A stretch of DNA of 64,000 nt from Pyrenula massariospora (lineage: Eukaryota > Ascomycota > Eurotiomycetes > Pyrenulales > Pyrenulaceae). Positions 32,943-43,403 of the stretch are shown one piece after another; within the stretch, counting starts at the first letter, position 1, and every line of letters begins with the position of its first letter. The notes beneath the pieces are model-generated. The model was not told the origin of the DNA. It did not search any database and saw nothing but the letters and a program-made list of their open reading frames with translations. Both the position numbers and the translations under genes were made by a program. Where the stretch lies: assembly GCA_021030905.1 (NCBI GenBank), contig JAGFMI010000005.1, positions 434,001 to 498,000 on the forward strand, given 5' to 3'.

Positions 32943-34884
32943 ATGGACAATGCTTCCAAGGACTTTATCTTCGTTGGACCGAATATTTTCAGTGACCTTG
33001 ATCGGGGCACACAGAAAACAGCGATCGAAATTAGCAGAACACGGTCGCTATTCCTGTCGCTAGCAATCCGCAGGCGGAAGGCAGAGAATGCGCGACGGCT
33101 TCAAATCTCTGTGGATTCTGCGAACTCTCAGGCGCCTCGATCTTCCCGGCTCGCTCCTCCATCTTTAACTCCCCTCTCCCCAGGTCAGGGAAACAGGCAA
33201 GGCCATCAATTAAGCGCGACGCTACCATTGAACCTGACAACATCTTCGCCAATCTCTTCTACTAAAACATGTACCTGCTCCAAACTTTGGTGTACAAGGA
33301 GATGCGGCGCGGATTCCTCTTGTTCCTCGGCTATTTCGAACCCGTTGTCAAATGATACTCCTGATCCCGGTGTTCTAAACAACAGTCCAAGCCTGAAGCC
33401 GCCCCTTGACCTGGATCTCTGTTCTCGGGAACAATCTCTTCTCCTTGATTGTGGGGACCACCAACAGATAAATTCTTAACTACGTATTGGCTAATGACTC
33501 AATAGTCCAGCATCTTCGGTCTCGCCAACAATCAGCCTTCAAATTCTCTGACAACGATATCCATAAATTCAACCACCTTTGGCTGCTGAGCCAGGACTTT
33601 GACAACGCAGTCACCCTAACAACATGCCTCTTCATACTTCAGCTCAATAGTGACCGTCGACGTCTAGGTGGAGTCCTTGGTGCCCACAACAACCCAGTGA
33701 TGACGATGGACCAGTTGGCTTCGAAGCAAAGGGCTATACAAACCATTACTAACGCAATACAAGGCGTTTCTTCAGCGCTCTTGACAGCGACTCCTCGCAA
33801 TCTTCGTTTACTCTGCTTCAGCATCTTGCAAATCGCCTACGCTGAGGTAAGCTACATGCACATAAAGTTGATGAATTATCTGATCATTCTACAGGCTCTT
33901 GTTGATAGTCGTGAAGCATACGTGCATCTTCGCGGTCTGGGAGCGCTAATGAAGCGTCTTGGCGAAATAGATCAAGTGCCTTATTATCTGGTGTTTGCAT
34001 CCTCCTAGTGAGTATTACTCTATATAGTTCCTGGTTATCTTCTTCTTATTCCAAATAGCATCGCGTACAAGACAGGTCTTTATACAGAGCAGCCCCCTCC
34101 TCTTAAACCGATCCCACCGACACCAGTGCCTCTCGGATATAACATCTCCTTTGCACCGGATGTGTTTTCGCCACCTGGATGCGAAGCCCGCGTCCAAGAG
34201 ATGTGGGAGAAAGTGAACACCTACGTCAATTACTCTCGCTACCGAGCAGCAAACAGCCAGCAATTCTGGGACGGATCGCTCCAATACCACAGCGCCTTTG
34301 GTGCCCACCTAGAGGCGCGCATGGAATGCTACCTCGCCGAGGGACTGCCTGATACGCTTGCAGCGTGTATGCTTCTAAGCATTGCCTTGGTGCTTCACAC
34401 CGAGCGCTATACCCCAGAGACGATCCCGTCTATGCTATTCAAGACCTTGACCCAGCTAAAAGATCGCTTACAAGACTTTGAGCCGAATGCTGAGCTTTTA
34501 TGGATTGACCTTGTGGGCACATCACTCTCGAGAAACGACAGAAATTTCCAACATTTCTTCTCCTCACGGCTATCCAACTGCCTGAAGGTCTTGAACATCG
34601 CGACCTGGGAAGATTGCTTGGCGCAGATAGGGAGGATGCTTGGCGTTCAGGCGAGATTCAAGCCAGAGTTTGAAAAGGCCTTCCGCCGCGCACGATACGG
34701 CCAACCTACCGCTACGAGTCACGAACAAATAGACTCTTCGAAGATCAAGTTCAAAAATTCGACGCTCGAAGTTCCGCCGTTGGCTCGACCAAAGCGTCGC
34801 CGGTCCCCGTCGGATCAACCAAAACCACCAGCACCAAGCACATCGCCGCCGTTTTCAAAGATCAGCCGGAAAGAATCGGAATGA
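32943..34884 (+). CDS. fungal transcription-factor-domain (Fungal_trans_2-like) protein, N-terminal half unresolved
   Basis: The N-terminal exon starts at ATG 32943 with KDFIFVGPNIFSDLDRGTQK and a basic IRRRKAENARR, a layout seen in fungal proteins with a C-terminal Fungal_trans_2 domain and no clear Zn2Cys6 cluster. The C-terminal exons are well supported: about 33505-33846, 33895-34007 and 34059-34884, joined by a 48-nt and a 51-nt intron; the last junction rebuilds VFASSYIAYKTGLY. The exon/intron border between about 33200 and 33505 could not be fixed: the first frame ends at a stop at 33477-33479, and a plausible acceptor (GGCTAATGACTCAATAG) follows. The tail is basic (RPKRRRSPSDQ). It is likely a nuclear regulator; the target is unknown. 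Confidence 0.6.
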
Positions 34885-35790
34885 AGGAATTCCATAACGG
34901 TTTCGGAAAATATTTGCAAATTGAACTCATATGAGGCTGATGCCGCTAAACCTTATCTCTACCTTCCGAACGCTCGCCCATACCCGCGGCTCCCACCGCA
35001 TAGAGAAAACGGCGAATAATTCCCGATCAGAGCCAATATATCTGCACAAGAAGATCTCGAACGATGCCGATACTTCCGTCGGGACCCCTGTTGCATGCAA
35101 TGCATGTCAGCAAAATATAAGCACAAACGAAGCCCTCGGAACGTGGACGCTTCCCTCTGGAGTCCTTGATTGTCAACGAGCGAGGAAACAGTACGGAACG
35201 AGCGTGGCCGGAGCAAAAACGAATGCTGGTTGTGCAGGCAGGAGTGACGGCGGGCGGTGTAGCTTGGGTTATGCAGACGAGGGATATATTGCATCGGGAA
35301 ATGGGAGTGTTTCAATACCCGCCGGCCGCTTCGGGCATTCAAATGGGTCAACCCTTCTCCCTTTCTCCATGCTTGCTCGGGTTGTGCCCTTTCCTACGTT
35401 GCGTTGTGTCATTGGGTATGGAGTGAAGGTGCACATAAATTACAAAAAATAGCGTGAACGCAATTCTCAGCGAGGAAATGATCCGGTTGTTTGGCGCGTT
35501 AAGGGGAGACAATCAGATCTCATTAGTAAGGAAAGCTTCGCCCGTCTCGAGGCTTCCTCCGTCGCTAGATTAGATATTGCAGTTTGAAAAGCATCGATAG
35601 TAATCGAATAGCCCGCAGAGGGCGAAACAAATGGGAATCCAACAATAAGGTACCACGTCAAACAGAAAGAGAGAGGATGATTCATCACCTCAGACGACCG
35701 AGACTTCGAAGACCCGCGGCGTTAGACCTCCTTTCCTCATCCAGAGGAACCATCCATTCATGACCACATCATCGACAGCTGATGCGCGTC
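34885..35790. other. intergenic, transcription-factor-like gene to PIL1 3' end
   Basis: 906 bases; convergent 3' ends. Long overlapping frames at 34931-35452 (+) and 34959-35351 (-) have no motifs. A TGCATGCAATGCATG palindromic run lies near 35093-35107. Confidence 0.4.
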
Positions 35791-36925
35791 CTAAGCCACC
35801 GCCGCCGTCCCAAACTTCTCAACTTCTTTCTCCTGCGCCGCCTCCCTCTCTTCCACACTCAGTCCCTCCCCCGTCGCGGTCGTCGACCCCACACTCTTCG
35901 GGCTTAGAACCGTACTCCCCTCATCTGTGGCTAATGTCTTAGCCTCGGTGCTGACCCCCGTCCCCACCTCCTCCCCACCGGGCATCCCCGTCGTGCCCAG
36001 CTGGCCCGCCCTACTAACGACCGGCTCGAGCCGGGGCTCCCAGCTGCGCAGCTCCTCCTCGGCGTCGTTGAGGACCTGGCGCGCCTCGCTGCCGTACGCG
36101 AAGGGCTCGCGCGTGTCGCCGGGGACGACGGGGGTGTCGTCGAGGAGGTTGAGGAGGCGGCGCCCTTGCTTGGCGAGGATGATTTGTTTCTCGGCGCGCT
36201 CGATGGTGGCGGCGAATTGGATGTCGTAGGCTTCTTTGAGTTTTTGGCGGGTCTGGCTTTGTCATTAGTATGCTGTGTTCAAGAAGGAGTAGCGAGATGT
36301 AGAGAAAACTCACGATATTGGTCAATTGCGCTTCCGCAACCAAGTTCTGCGCCTCTGAACGCACCAGCTCCTGCTCCAGCTGTGGGAGCTTGGTGCTGCT
36401 CGGATCTTTGTACTTCAGCTTCGCAATCTCGTCCGCAACCTTGGCCTTGTGATCCCGGCTCGGCTGCACGCTGCTCTCCGTATTCCTAATCGCTTTCAAG
36501 ACAGATCGATACTCCTCCAGGTTCTGCGCAAAGATATCCTCTTGCTCCCCAATCTCACTCAGAAGCACGCCAATTTTGTCGGCGATTTCAGAGAGGGTAT
36601 CATCTTCGGTGCCCTCGCCCCAGTCGGAGAGCTGCGAGGCGATGGAGAGACGTTCCCGGCTGGCGGATTCATAGGCGCCGATGACGTGGTTTTCGGTTTT
36701 GATGAGTTTGAAGAGCTTCTTGGAGAGCTCGGGTTGGCGGGTGCCGCGCAGGGTCGAGACGGAGAAGGTGTGTTTGGGGGCTTCTTTGCTGGAGTCCTTT
36801 TTGTGGGAGCGGATGGATAGAGCGCGGTTCCTAGTCGAGGATCAGTCGTTCGGCGCCTCAGATGAGATTGGTGAAAGATGGCTTGAGGATGATCGAGGGT
36901 GGTGGAGATTCACAGGATGCTTACA
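35791..36925 (-). CDS. PIL1: eisosome core component, Pil1/Lsp1 family
   Basis: BAR-domain protein that coats plasma-membrane furrows (eisosomes). 326 residues; exons in gene order 36924-36925, 36314-36830 and 35791-36252. The first exon contributes only A and T of the start codon; the G comes from exon 2, so the ATG is split by a 93-nt GTAAGC...TAG intron. The protein then reads MNRALSIRSHKKDSSKEAP. Pil1 marks: SIASQLSDWGEGTEDDTLSE, SVQPSRDHKAKVADEIAKLK, YKDPSSTKLPQLEQELVR, LVAEAQLTNITRQKLKEAYD and LLDDTPVVPGDTR. The C-terminal 70 residues are an acidic disordered tail. Its 5' end faces the 3' end of THI4, both on minus. Confidence 0.93.
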
Positions 36926-37592
36926 TGTTGGCTTAACGTAGAGGTCTTCTATCTGAAACGACGATGGAGGGTTGCCAGCAGCTATGGTTCGGGTCAGTGC
37001 TAACCCCGCGATAGCTTAGATAGAGCGCAAGGCTGGATTAAAGACTCGCGTAATGTTAAACATACATGTCTTTGGAGGCTATTCTGTCGAATATTATGCG
37101 AACCAGTATGGATCTGTAGCTTGCTGATACACTGTAGGAGAGCTTGGTAAACAGGGATTGCTGCAGTTATCAAGTGCAGAGAAAGCAAAGAATGGGCTGA
37201 CTGTGACGTAGCAGGCGCCGAAGCTCCCGCTGTCTAGACCCAAAAGGAGCTGTCAGAAGACCTGCTTTGGGGAAGCAGTAACCAGAGTCTCTCTCCTAAA
37301 CAAGGCTGGAGGCTCTTCAATTATTCAAATACGTCAGAGGCTCTGATCAACCTTCTTTAAGTGTCTCTGCTCTCCATCGAAGGAATTGTACTAGAAATGA
37401 GGTAATCCATACCATCGTTGCAGATAAAATGAACGATATCATTATAGCAACTGAAGCAAGTTGGTGCCCTTAGGGTATTCTTCAACTCGTTTTATCAACG
37501 TATCGACGAATTTCAGAGCAACAGCAAAGGGTGATGAAAAGAGCGTCTATCTACACCTTTGCTGCCATCCTCGTCGGGTGTTGACATTCGTC
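36926..37592. promoter_or_regulatory. PIL1 promoter region and THI4 3' flank
   Basis: 667 bases on the minus strand between the THI4 stop and the split PIL1 start. No coding frame is supported. It must contain the PIL1 promoter and 5' UTR. Confidence 0.5.
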
Positions 37593-38649
<1,057 letters not shown>

Positions 38650-38656
38650 TGTAAAG

Positions 38657-38874
38657 CTAGTTCAGATTAGATATTATGTTGGCAGGGAGGAAGGCATGAT
38701 CCTTTCGCTGGTATTATCCAGATCAAGTTGAAACCGTATAATCTCAGAACGCTTTGGTATCATGGAAGTTGCCCATCTCTCTTCGAGAACTAGCTGCGAG
38801 AGGTGGATGGGCACGAAGCTTCCTGATGTGGAGGCAAAGCGAACACCGGTTCATGCGTGATTTTTGTAAAATAC
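38657..38874 (-). other. proximal 5'-UTR intron of THI4 (218 nt) containing the TPP aptamer
   Basis: Read on the minus strand. Donor GATCAAG|GTATTT at 38874-38873; acceptor TCTAATCTGAACTAG at 38658-38657, eight bases before the THI4 ATG and with a branch-like CTAAT. A second, distal donor GAG|GTACAT lies at 38939-38938; with the same acceptor it gives a 283-nt intron. The aptamer lies wholly inside both introns. Boundaries come from consensus only. Confidence 0.6.
38694..38856 (-). promoter_or_regulatory. TPP riboswitch aptamer (THI element) in the THI4 leader
   Basis: Sequence on the minus strand contains the nearly invariant TPP-binding blocks: TTCTGAGATTATACGG, then AACTTGATCTGG, then ATAATACCAGCGAAAGGA. 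Helices I can pair: P1 GCATGA (38856-38851) with TCATGC (38699-38694); P2 AACCG (38851-38847) with CGGTT (38736-38732); P3 CGCTTTG (38841-38835) with CAAAGCG (38756-38750). P3 is extended by a second stem, TGCCCATC/GATGGGCA, at 38813-38806 and 38777-38770, the long P3 typical of filamentous fungi. Thiamine pyrophosphate should bind and alter splicing of the surrounding leader intron. Confidence 0.93.
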
Positions 38875-38926
38875 CTTGATCATTCTGACAATCTGCCAAA
38901 CGAAATGGATGCATCCTTTCCATCAT
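38744..38926 (-). other. upstream ORF in the THI4 leader
   Basis: Two adjacent ATGs at 38926 and 38923 open a frame of 60 codons (MMERMHPFRLADCQN...) that runs into the aptamer and stops at 38744 in unspliced RNA. If the proximal donor at 38874 is used, the frame crosses the junction and ends inside the THI4 coding region near 38607 in another frame. If the distal donor at 38939 is used, the whole uORF is removed. It fits a repressive leader peptide role, not a functional protein. Confidence 0.55.
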
Positions 38927-38962
38927 TAGCGAGATGTACCTCAATTCGGTCGTGTTTGTTTT

Positions 38963-39023
38963 CTGTGTAGCAGTTAGTATTCTTGTAGATAAGTGGAGAG
39001 ACCGAGGGGCAAGCGATAGATAC
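38963..39023 (-). other. first 5'-UTR intron of THI4 (61 nt)
   Basis: Minus strand: donor TTG|GTATCT at 39023-39022; branch ATACTAAC and acceptor TGCTACACAG ending at 38963. The branch/acceptor pair is near-perfect fungal consensus, which also indicates that transcription starts upstream of 39024. Confidence 0.6.
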
Positions 39024-39024
39024 C

Positions 39025-39666
39025 AACGGCTGTGAGTTTCACGGAAGATATAGCGAAGGCAATTGATGAGAGAGAATTGAGTGAGGAATTTGGGAAGACG
39101 AAAACTCGAGTCAAATATCACAGCAGATGAGGGGCAGCAGACTTTTGGCGGGCGATGCGGGGCAGAGACGGTGGGGTGAAGCAACAGCCGGGGAAAAGCG
39201 GATGGAGAATGATCAGCATGAAATGCATGTCAACGCCGGTAGACGCTTCTCATTCGACAAAAAGCTAGAGAGTTTGCGACAGTGTCGCTTAAAGCTACAC
39301 AATCAAAGTCAATTGCGCTAGAATAGACCGACGATCCGGACGAGACACCCAGCCAACGTACTGAAGAGTTGCACAATCCTTCAGCAAAGCTCAAAGAATT
39401 TGAGTGGCCGTCGATCCGCACTGTCATACTATCAACAGACATCGTACGTACATCATTCGTAAAGAAACAGTCGCTGTAGACTTGACGAAATACCCATAAT
39501 AGTAAGCCGAATAATCCAATGGTCGACGCTTCTCGTGCTTCCAACCGAAAACCATGTCGACGGCGGTTGTGATTGAAGACCCGGCTGGCCGCTGCTCGCC
39601 AAACTGTACATCACCAGTCTCATGTAGGTCCAAGAACCAAACACCTGAACATTTGCGGAAGCCGGG
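39025..39666. promoter_or_regulatory. THI4 promoter region and 3' flank of the small basic gene
   Basis: About 640 bases with no convincing gene; several overlapping minus frames (39230-39644) have no motifs. Confidence 0.4.
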
Positions 39667-39903
39667 TCAAAAATAGCTTCTCCGCCGCGTTTCGGTGACG
39701 ACCCTCGTGCTGCTATGGCGTGGTTGGGTGCGAACCGTCGAGGTACTGAAGCGGGTACGTGAACGTCGATGGGGAGAGGTGACTGTGGTATAAGCCGGTG
39801 GAGAGGAGGTAAGGAAAACTGTGGAGTGGCGCCGTGGTCGACGTCTTCTCTCGTTGACGATCACGACCGCCGGTTCGCTGTCGTAGGATCCTCCGAAACA
39901 CAT
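39667..39903 (-). CDS. small Arg/Ser-rich hypothetical protein (78 aa)
   Basis: Starts MCFGGSYDSEPAVVIVNERR, then runs of Arg (RRRRPRRHST) and Ser/Thr/Arg-rich text to the stop. No signal peptide, no family recognised; the composition suggests a nucleic-acid or membrane-surface binding peptide, but this is speculation. Support for a real gene: a consensus TATATAAG box on the same strand at 40100-40107, about 200 bases upstream, and a CT-rich leader ending CCCTCTCCATC before the ATG. Confidence 0.5.
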   Translation of the reverse strand: MCFGGSYDSEPAVVIVNERRRRPRRHSTVFLTSSPPAYTTVTSPHRRSRTRFSTSTVRTQPRHSSTRVVTETRRRSYF

Positions 39904-40916
39904 GATGGAGAGGGATCAGCGTAACGGGACAAATATAGAGGTTAGGTGTGATTGTCCGACTTGGTAGAGGGAACCCCTGTTGTGAGCGAGGGACAACGCT
40001 TTGGGTGCTGAGAGCTACGACGATAGTGTGCTATAGAGTATCAACCAGACAGCCACCGAAGGAACGCACACATTCAACGCAACCGTGACCGGTCAGGCAC
40101 TTATATAGAAAGGATTGCGGCGCGGGAGGGGTTTGACAAGGCGGAAGGCTTTCGGGAGACCCCTGGCAGGACAGCCAAGGTCCGAGTCGAGATAATAGCG
40201 CCTTAGGCTCGATAACCAAGGCTGGTAGGCGTCCGAAAGCCAGGATTTCATACTATTCTCATGCTTCACCGGCTCTGATTTGATGACGCTTTTGCATCGG
40301 TCATTAGTGGGTCTTAGATTCTAGAGTCGTGGTGGCTGGGAGAACCATAGATCTTGCCAGGAACATGCTCGTCCCTGGCAGAGCCCAGCCACCATCTCCG
40401 TACCTATGATGCCACCGATTGACTCGACCTGCTTTGGACGATCAGAAGAACGGTTTCTTATGGACTAAAAGATTCTCGTACTTGTTTTGTAGTCATCAGC
40501 GCTGCCCACCAGAGGATTCTTCGCTAGATTGAATGCACTCCGCCAATCCGATCAGTGTAGTCCCTAGAGTAGCAATGGTATACGCGAATAAATCATCTAT
40601 TTGATACGAGCATTAATTTAGACTGGTCCTGGGAATCTCCAAACTAAGACATTCCTGCCTTCTACGGCTAATTTGTTCATAGACTTATCGGTTGTATTTA
40701 CATAGGTTCACAAAAAGTTGAAGATAAGTTAAATGTACATTGAAGTAGATGGCTGGAACCAAGAAACAATGCCTTGATCTTGATTCTCAGCGTACAGGCA
40801 CTTTCTCCAAACTCCCCTACTTTCTTCACTCCTGCTCTTCTCCTTCTCAGCAACTTTCTGTACGTGCCTTCCTCCCATCACATTCAAAATGAGTCCCCAT
40901 CTCTTTTTCCAACAAC
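39904..40916. other. intergenic region with TATA box and a nested inverted repeat
   Basis: TATATAAG on the minus strand at 40100-40107 serves the small gene at 39667-39903. A nested inverted repeat lies at 40330-40394. The rest shows no supported gene; it includes the 3' flank of the secreted-protein gene. Confidence 0.5.
40330..40394. repeat. nested inverted repeat / potential long hairpin
   Basis: Outer arms TGGTGGCTGGG (40330-40340) and CCCAGCCACCA (40384-40394) are perfect 11-base complements. Inner arms TGCCAGG (40355-40361) and CCTGGCA (40374-40380) are perfect 7-base complements. No gene is nearby, so it is not explained by coding constraints. Confidence 0.75.
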
Positions 40917-42153
40917 CTACAGGCCAGCAACACCTTGGTTGAAAGCATCTGCGCTTGCTTGCCCCGTCTGCGCCTCAGCCGCGGTTGCCGCGGATTGGCA
41001 CTGAGCCACCTGCGCAGCACTGGCCTTGCACTTATCCTGCAGCTGCTGGCAGATGAAATCTGCAACGACCTTGATGTTTAGTGCAGACCCATGGTTGAAG
41101 TTGGTGCTGTCATTCGGAGCGAACGCGGGTTGATCACGGCCGTCAAGACCATCGGCGAATTTGACGGTTGGGTCGGCGTTGGCGCAGGAGCCGAGGGTAG
41201 TTCCAGCGCTGGAGGATGCACCGCCAGCTGAGGCAGATCCTGTTGCTGCTGCAGCGCCGTTTCCGGAGGCTGCTGAGCCAGTTCCAGAAGCGACGACCGG
41301 GGCAGCCGCTTCGCAGGATGAAGCGTCCGCTCCACTAGCAGCGGCGGCACCATCGGCGGCGGTTCCGGACGAAGAGGCGGCGCCGGCAGCATTCGACGCC
41401 GCAGTACCGGTACCAGCGCTTGCAGTTGCACCGCCAGCTACAGCAGCGTTGATCTCATCAACGGTCGCATCCTCAACCAAGAGGTTCTGCGTGAAGATGC
41501 AACCGACGGGGTCGTTCTGGTCATCGCAGGAATTGCCCTTACCGGTGTTGTCGTTCGGGTCCCCAGGGGCAAACGTGCCAGCTTTAAGAGCAGTGGTCGG
41601 ATCACCGCCAACGCTAGCAATTTGCTGGGCGAGAGTCAAGGTAATTTGTTTGTTGGTAGCAGCAGCGTTGGCGGAGGCGGGATCCTGGTGCTGCTGGATG
41701 GCACCAATTTCAGGATTCGTGGCTTGGATGCTGGTGCACAGGGCGGAAGCTTGGCCGACTTTGCCAGTATTGCGCTCGAGAGCTGCGTAGACAAGGGCAT
41801 CGGTCATGCCCTGGACGTCGCCGGCCGCCTGAAAAAGAGAATTAGTCCCACGGATCTAGTATAAAAGTATGACTGTTAATCCTAACCTTAGCATTAGTAA
41901 AGGCTTGGTCTGCTGTCGCTTGGTGGAGACAAGCAACATCGGCAATGTTCCCTTGCCCCCCTGCGGCTGCTGCATCACCCAATAGACCAAACACGGGATC
42001 CTTGATACCATCTGGGTTGTTGACGTTCAAGGAGGTGCGGACCGAGGTCAGGAACTGCTCGTGGGAGTGTTCTTGAGGAACCTCACGCTTGAGAGGGCGG
42101 GCCGAAGCCGTAGCCATTAGGGCTAGAACATGGATAAGCTGTTGGGTCTTCAT
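40917..42153 (-). CDS. secreted Ala/Gly/Ser-rich cysteine-containing protein (cell-wall-like, unknown function)
   Basis: 392 residues; exons in gene order 41887-42153 and 40917-41828. A signal peptide is clear (MKTQQLIHVLALMATASARP) and is followed by a dibasic KR that could be a Kex2 site. The conserved-looking N-domain (residues 40-205) includes DVACLHQATADQAFTNAK, QASALCTSIQ and CDDQNDPVGCIFTQNLLVED. The centre (about 205-300) is low complexity A/G/S/T. The C-domain has FICQQLQDKCKASAAQVAQC. Nine Cys in all. I do not recognise a named family; it resembles widely conserved fungal secreted or wall proteins. Not a CFEM or hydrophobin by Cys pattern. A 209-codon opposite-strand frame inside it is a composition artefact. 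Confidence 0.82.
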
Positions 42154-43403
42154 TTCGATTCGTAAAGAGACTTCGTGAAAACTGGGTAGGTATGATAAGA
42201 CAGGTTGGTCAAATATAGAGTAGAAAGTGTAATGTTAAGAGACCAGCTCGGCCGTGATAGACAGACTTGCTGTGTATTTGGAAATAGAATAGTATACAAA
42301 CGAGTGAATGTGGAAAAGAATGAAGAGGCTAGCAATGCTTATGCTGAAAGATAGGAAAATCCAGAACGGAAGGAAACAAGTGGACAAGCAGGAAATATAT
42401 GGAATCGTGTGGACCGAGGTTTGCCTCTTGAAATGCAATTTGGCAGCTGTCATCTCGGCGCCAAAGTGGATGCGGCGTTTTGATCGCCAGGAGCATACAT
42501 TGTTGCTGCCGCATGATGCTGTTTGAAGGGGATGCCTGAGATTGAATGTTTTTAGCCGAAAGTGGGGGAAAGCATCCAGGCCAAGCCAGAGAGCCGCATT
42601 ACGACTGACAGAAGCTTGTCCGGGACCGATTTTGGATGTTCTGAAGCAGCCGGCGAGGTCATCATGGGTGAAGGAAAGTGGTGATGGTTGATGAGGCAGT
42701 TGATGTCTGAGATTCTGTCACAGAGTCCTGGCTCGGCAGCATCCGAGATCGATCTCCGCCCCGCAAAAGGCTTAGCGAACCCTATAGACCGAGCCTTTGG
42801 CCACTGGAACGACGACAAGCGAGATGCAGGTACACAAGACTTGAAATTGGGTAGCTCAAGAGCTGATCTAGACATGTGCATTCGATAACATTGTCCGAAA
42901 TGCAAACCACCATGGCGGCAGAAAATGTACGCAAACCTATCGTAAACCCCTTTTCCCGAAGCGCAATCCCTTTGTGACAAGATTCTAGCTAGACAGATCG
43001 CCAGTAGATGTGTGTACTTTCATCGTAGAGATTGCATGAGGGGCTTAAGCGGACTCATGTCCTCGAAAGGCTCCGACCTCCGAAAACTCCGCCATTAACC
43101 TCCACGGGAGCACCACATTCCCCTGAGAATCCCACATGTTTATGCCATTTCCTGAGCCGCATAACCTGTGCTTGCCCCAGGCCTGATAACCGCGATGACA
43201 TAATGTCCCCACAAAATCATAGAGACCTTGCGCCGGGCCACTTGGTGTTGCTTGATCCAAATTGGCCAACTTCCATTCCGAACTTCTCCGGCTGTGCAAC
43301 GCCTTTCCGTTGGGACGTTAGAATCCAAGCACGTCGTTATGACCCTCTCCGGACCTGAGAAAATCTCGTCGAATAAATTTTTACACAATGGCTTTGTTGA
43401 CTC
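42154..43403. other. intergenic, promoter of the secreted-protein gene and 3' flank of the membrane-protein gene
   Basis: 1.25 kb without a supported gene. Frames at 42552-42980 (-), 42688-42888 (+) and 43032-43358 (+) have no motifs. Confidence 0.4.

Noticed and set aside
34931-35452. 173-codon plus-strand frame
   Set aside because: Overlaps another long frame on minus; no motifs, and it falls in a convergent 3' region.
41161-41790. 209-codon open frame on the plus strand
   Set aside because: It lies wholly opposite the Ala/Gly-rich secreted protein. GC-rich repetitive codons leave the complementary frame open; no motifs, no splice support.
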